Of a DNA stretch of 64,000 nucleotides, positions 59,737 through 64,000 are shown in pieces. The notes under the pieces are model-generated. The model did no database searches. It saw only the letters and a program-made list of their open reading frames with translations, and had not been told where the DNA came from. The stretch lies in contig OZ020254.1 in NCBI GenBank assembly GCA_963971285.1, forward strand, positions 1,984,001-2,048,000, in the 5' to 3' direction. The DNA comes from Astropecten irregularis (taxonomy: Eukaryota > Echinodermata > Asteroidea > Paxillosida > Astropectinidae). Every line of letters starts with the position of its first letter. Within the stretch, counting starts at the first letter, position 1. Position numbers and translations under genes: made by a program.

Positions 59737-60403
59737 GGCTTTTTCTGTGGTCAAGCAGCTCTATGAAATTGGCCCCTGCATGTTTGTCCTTTGGTTTTTG
59801 ATCTTACTGCATAGGTAGGCCAATAATAGTCGATGAGATTCACTTTAAAAAACGATGATTAATTACTTTCCTGCAGAGAGTTCCTGACCAGCTGCAGGCC
59901 TTGCGGTAATGCAAGGCCCTCTATCTATAGCTCGGGTCGATACAAGCATAATAGAGGAACAAGTGGTTATGATACAAGTGGTTGCCGGACGGTATCCAAC
60001 AACTAAAAAATTAGTATTCATCGTCTGTTATGGAGAATTCCATAATAACCCGGAGTCAGCAGGAACACGGATTATACTCGAGGGGAGGAAATTGAGGATA
60101 TACTTACCCATTTACGTACAACCATCATGATGTTACATGTATAAGCCTATCGACCGCAGTGTGTTAGTACGCAGTGATGCTCGAGAGCTGCAGATGAAGC
60201 GGTTACCAACGAGGAGCAATCGGGAGCTTGGGTATGAGATGGACGTAATAGCCCGTGGAAGGGAAAAAATGATAAAAACTACTCCTCTGTCTGATGATGA
60301 GATGGCAGCTTGTCACGATCGCCCACTGACAGTGAATGAACCAACCAGCCGTGTGTGTGTAACTCCCCCTTCCATTCCATCCCATCAGTCCCCGTACCGT
60401 CCG

Positions 60404-60504
60404 TATAAAAGAGGAAGTTACGGGCAATAAAATCGAGCACCGTGATTGGCGTGAGATCGTGCCGGTTTTACGGCCGACTGAACCGGGGCAGAATGATGAC
60501 GTGA
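60404..60504 (+). promoter_or_regulatory. Isolated promoter-like cluster (TATAAAAG, ATTGG, TGACGTGA)
   Basis: TATAAAAG at 60404-60411, an inverted CCAAT at 60445-60449 and a CRE-like TGACGTGA at 60497-60504 in a GC-richer stretch. No downstream gene was recognised, and the CCAAT and CRE lie downstream of the TATA, so it may be chance. Confidence 0.2.
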
Positions 60505-60942
60505 TGGGGGGACAGCCCCGGAAATAAACCGTGCTTTGACACGTCAAGGCAACTCTCATCACTGTGAGGGGGGATTAATATAAAAATTCTTTCCATTGTG
60601 GAGATGGAATAATATAATAATAATAATAATAAAATCTAGTCTGGTGCCGAGCTTGGTTCCGGTCTTTACTCACGTTCGAAGGCTTATACGTTGAGAGTCG
60701 GGGAATAGACGACATTCCTCATCCAAACTGAACGACGATGGTCAGGAAGGTTAACAACAGGTGAATTGTGTACGAAGGGAATGAAATGCACAAAAGTGCA
60801 TCTATAATGCTCACCAGTTCCGCTTTCAATATCCTTATACATGTAGTTATAATCATGACAATATAATGGTAAAAACATTTCTGAGGTGGAATTTTTCATA
60901 ACAATCCGGACCATCATACTTGTTTGAACCTGTGGCGTATCG

Positions 60943-60962
60943 GGGGGGGGGGGGGGGGGGGG
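60943..60962 (+). repeat. Poly(G) run
   Basis: About 20 G in a row. Confidence 0.9.
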
Positions 60963-61284
60963 GCAAGGGGAGCACGTGCCCCGTGCGCCACTTCTTAGGA
61001 GGCGCAAAGAACGCATAGGGAAAATAAAAGAGTTGCTGTATAGTGTTTAAGTAATATTGGAAATCTAATTCAATGAACAAAGAAAGATTCCGGATCCGAT
61101 TTCAAATTGTCTGATTTTTGTTTCTTTTTCATTGGCATCAGAAGTTGGAATTGGGGGCGCGATTTTTGCGCTTGCCCTGGGCGCCATTTTCTCTATAAGC
61201 CGCTAATTTGAACTTTAATGGTTCAAACTCGATTTCTTGTTTTTGTTTTAATCTGACCATGTAAAAACGTCAGTTTATATCTCT

Positions 61285-61641
61285 TTAATATCATACTTTA
61301 GTTTTTATCAAAGAAATGCAGATTCATGGTCAAAAATATCAAGACAGATACAGTCACAGTCATCTGTGAATGTCAGTCCCATACGGTGCCCACTTTTTGA
61401 GAAAACAGTGAAAACCTGCCACAGTATTTCTTAAGTCTTGTCTCTTTTATTTTTGATCTTTTAAAAGATCAAAAAGATTTTCGGTCGTTGTTTTACTAAT
61501 TTCTGGATAAATACACCATTCCAGGCGGAAAGGTTTTAACGGTATGTTTCTACGACCACCATCTTCAATTCTTCATATCCTGTAAGTATACGTAAATCTG
61601 TGAATTGTTTTTCTTACCAAAGTATGATACTATACCTTTAA
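61285..61641 (-). mobile_element. MITE family A, reverse
   Basis: TTAATATCATACTTTAG at the left (AGG lost), GATCTTTTAAAAGATC at 61455-61470, GATACTATACCTTTAA at the right. Confidence 0.9.
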
Positions 61642-62379
61642 ACAAAAACAACATACGCGCAACATGGTCTAATAGGTATAAAGCCAGCAGTGGCATATGG
61701 GCTCGTGAAACGTACACTTTCCTGCTAAAAAAGAGAACAACGTTCTTCCTCTGCATTGTATAAGCTCTCTGAACCAATGGCTCTATATTACACATTAAGT
61801 GGCGTAACGAAATCGAATTAAGGTCGCCGTCCAAGCTTGGCCGCCGTTCATTTCACTTAGAAATCCCGGGAGAGAAAATAGAATTAGGCCTAGCTTGAGC
61901 GGAGAGCTAGGAAGGGTCGGGATGGAAGTCCAATGTAGATTAAATTTGGAGCATGGCAGCTGGACTGAGTGTTGTGTACTTCGTCTGAAGTTATTTTTAT
62001 TCATCCTCCTAATTTATACTAGCAGAAGACAGATGACCATGGAATCAACACTAATGGTGTACTGGTTCATCTCGCTATATATAGGGCTTATATTATTGAT
62101 TATGATTGTTGTGGACAGTAATGTATAGATCGACCTAAAGGCTTAATCATTTGGAATTGGACACTGTATGCGCACAAACAGCTTGGTATAATTATTTTGT
62201 TTGCATACTTAAAGGCAACATTCATTCGGTTGTGTTACTCAGTTTAAATTTTAACTATAATCACACCATATCCAAATTTGTTTATATGATATCATAATTA
62301 TTAGTGCTTGCATGATGTACTATAAATACCATAGAAATGAAAAACAAGAGCTAACAAGGAATTTGGCTTTTGGTTTTTT

Positions 62380-62672
62380 GATGTTGCTGCTGTTGCTCCT
62401 GGTGCTGGTGGTGCTATACTTATGCTATGTTGCTGGTGCTGCTACTCCTGATGCCGGTACTGTTGATGTTGCTGCTACTGTTGCTGCTGTTTTTGCTGTT
62501 ATTTGCTGCTGCTGCTGCTGCTGCTATTGATGCTGTTGCTGCTGCTGGTGGTGCCGCTGGTGCTGGTGGTGCTACTGCTTATGCTATGTTGCTGGTGCTG
62601 CTACTCCTGATGCCGGTACTGTTGATGTTGCTGCTACTGTTGCTGCTGTTTTTGCTGCTGCTGCTGCTGTAT
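62380..62672 (+). repeat. (TGC)n-rich tract with a 159-bp tandem duplication
   Basis: TATGCTATGTTGCTGGTGCT starts at 62421 and again at 62580. Both units continue with CTACTCCTGATGCCGGTACT. Poly-Leu frames here are repeat artefacts. Confidence 0.95.
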
Positions 62673-63404
62673 TGCTTTGCCCGAGAAAATATAAAGGCTA
62701 ATATACCATACTTATTTCTATGAATATCACCATACAAATTTAATAAATCGCAGAAACAACGAAACCATACAGGCGTTCTATTTCCTGACGTCTGATTATG
62801 AATCAAACATGGAATCCATATATAGAAATCATGCAGAGCTTATCTCGACTGTCTGTTGTTTCAGCATTGCTCTTACGGTGTTCAGAATCATCAAACCAAT
62901 ACTTGAATTCCCTCCAGTCATTGTGATTTATGCTTAATTTAGTGCTGGAATCCACGGACCATCCGTACACTGAGTCTGAAATATATACGACATGTTGTCA
63001 TTGTTTAAAGAACCTCAAAAATGTGATTAGCTGCCGGCAGAAAATAATTCAAGTATTACGGGAGGAATGCAAATGGTTTCCCAAAGCGGCCATGTTGTGA
63101 CTGCTGTGCTTGTACCAATAGTTCCCTGGACATGTGTGGTCCGCATACCGTCTCAATTTACAGGTGATGTACATATTTCTGTTTTTGTAAAAGATGAGTT
63201 GTCATGACGACACTGATAATTGACTGACGAGCCTGTGTGTGGTGAAGAAAGATGAGTGAATGTTTTTCCAAATCCCGGTGCATAAATTTGTCATTTATTA
63301 CGTCCCTTGCGATGAACATAATCTACAAATAGCCCAGCATCATTCCTTAACTAATTTGGAACATTTATAGCGATGTGGAAGTTACTATATCAATCATAGA
63401 GAAC

Positions 63405-63850
63405 CTTTAGTCTGGTTCCCTGCCCAAAAATGCCCTGACGACTCTTCTTAAAGGTACAGTACAGGATTGTTCACAGATTTACGTATAACAGGGTATGAAG
63501 ATGGTACTGGTAGAAAGATACTGTTAAAATAATCCGCCTGGAATGGTATATTTATTTAGAAATTAGTAAAACAAAGATCGAAATCAGTTTTGATATCGGG
63601 GTAAGATCAAACCATTCTTCATGTTTTATAAGAATAATTTAGTCAGATTTTCGCTATCTTCTCGTGCCTTAGATGTCCGATTGAGTAAAAATTTTCAAAG
63701 GTTTATTATTCCATGTACATGCTGGATCAAACAAAGTGTGAGTGCAAGCGCTTGTGACCTTCACCAATCATGCATTAGGGGCCTATACCTTTAAACATCT
63801 TCTAAAGAATTGACCAGCGGAGATTCGTGGTCTGGGAACCAGACTATAGG
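63405..63850 (+). repeat. Family 10 repeat containing a MITE
   Basis: Flanks 63405-63447 (TTTAGTCTGGTTCCCTGCCC) and 63795-63850 (GGAGATTCGTGGTCTGGGAA) form one family-10 unit split by the MITE. Confidence 0.85.
63448..63794 (+). mobile_element. MITE family B, inserted in family 10
   Basis: TTAAAGGTACAGTACAGGAT to GGCCTATACCTTTAA, flanked by duplicated TTAA; B-specific GTACATGCTGGATCAAACAA inside. Confidence 0.95.
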
Positions 63851-64000
63851 AAAACCCATAAGGAGAACGCCCAATGATGATGAGTTCAGATCAAGACAAG
63901 GCTCTTAGGCATGTAATTCACGTGTGATGTACGTGCATTAACGCACTTGTCCAAAGGAGAGGGTTCACTCGGCCATCTTACTTGGTCTCGAGATTGAAGA

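Noticed and set aside
60137-60430. 97-aa frame rich in charged residues
   Set aside because: No motif, no splice context, and an overlapping 119-aa frame on the other strand; not supportable as a gene.

Overview
The window is eukaryotic: AT-rich DNA with GT-AG introns, many interspersed repeats and three recognisable genes. The gene set (animal lysosomal mannosidase, class A and class B GPCRs), the repeat composition and the frequent TAGGCCTA octamer suggest a marine invertebrate, most likely an invertebrate deuterostome such as an echinoderm. That placement is an inference, not something the sequence proves.

Layout. (1) 1-2955: AT-rich upstream DNA ending in two abutting MITEs and a TATA/CCAAT-like promoter. 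(2) 3140-18697, + strand: a complete 19-exon MAN2B2-type lysosomal alpha-mannosidase (GH38). All exon phases join to an open frame of 1107 residues, with a poly(A) signal at 19071. (3) 18.7-22.5 kb: repeats, including an ~81-bp tandem array. (4) 22546-23778, - strand: an intact class A GPCR, FFAR4 (GPR120)-like, in one coding exon with a spliced 5'UTR. (5) 23.8-35.3 kb: gene-poor and MITE-rich, with two inverted foldback elements. (6) 35520-46202, - strand: a class B (secretin-family) GPCR with CRF/DH44-receptor-like motifs. I assembled it from eleven phase-compatible exons; any exon 5' of 46202 was not found. Its introns hold a 575-bp triplet-repeat tract, a SINE, a non-LTR retrotransposon 3' end and many MITEs. 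(7) 46.2-64 kb: no gene recognised; repeats and low-complexity DNA.

The most striking feature outside the genes is the repeat landscape. About 28 copies or fragments of two related ~350-bp MITE families (here A and B) end in TTAAAGGTA..., and three more elements (family C) end in TTAAAGG(C/G)AGC. One B element (63448-63794) sits inside another repeat whose unoccupied relative is at about 47985-48075, and the comparison shows duplication of a TTAA target. TTAA duplication with TTAAAGG ends fits T2/Kolobok-type MITEs better than typical piggyBac ends, from memory of those families. Several other foldback families, three tRNA-derived SINE families and nested insertions are also present.

The three genes share no obvious pathway: one encodes a lysosomal glycan-degrading enzyme and two encode cell-surface receptors. 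The main protein-level oddity is that the class B receptor appears to lack both cysteines of the normally conserved TM3-ECL2 disulfide and the CWP cysteine of its hormone-binding domain.
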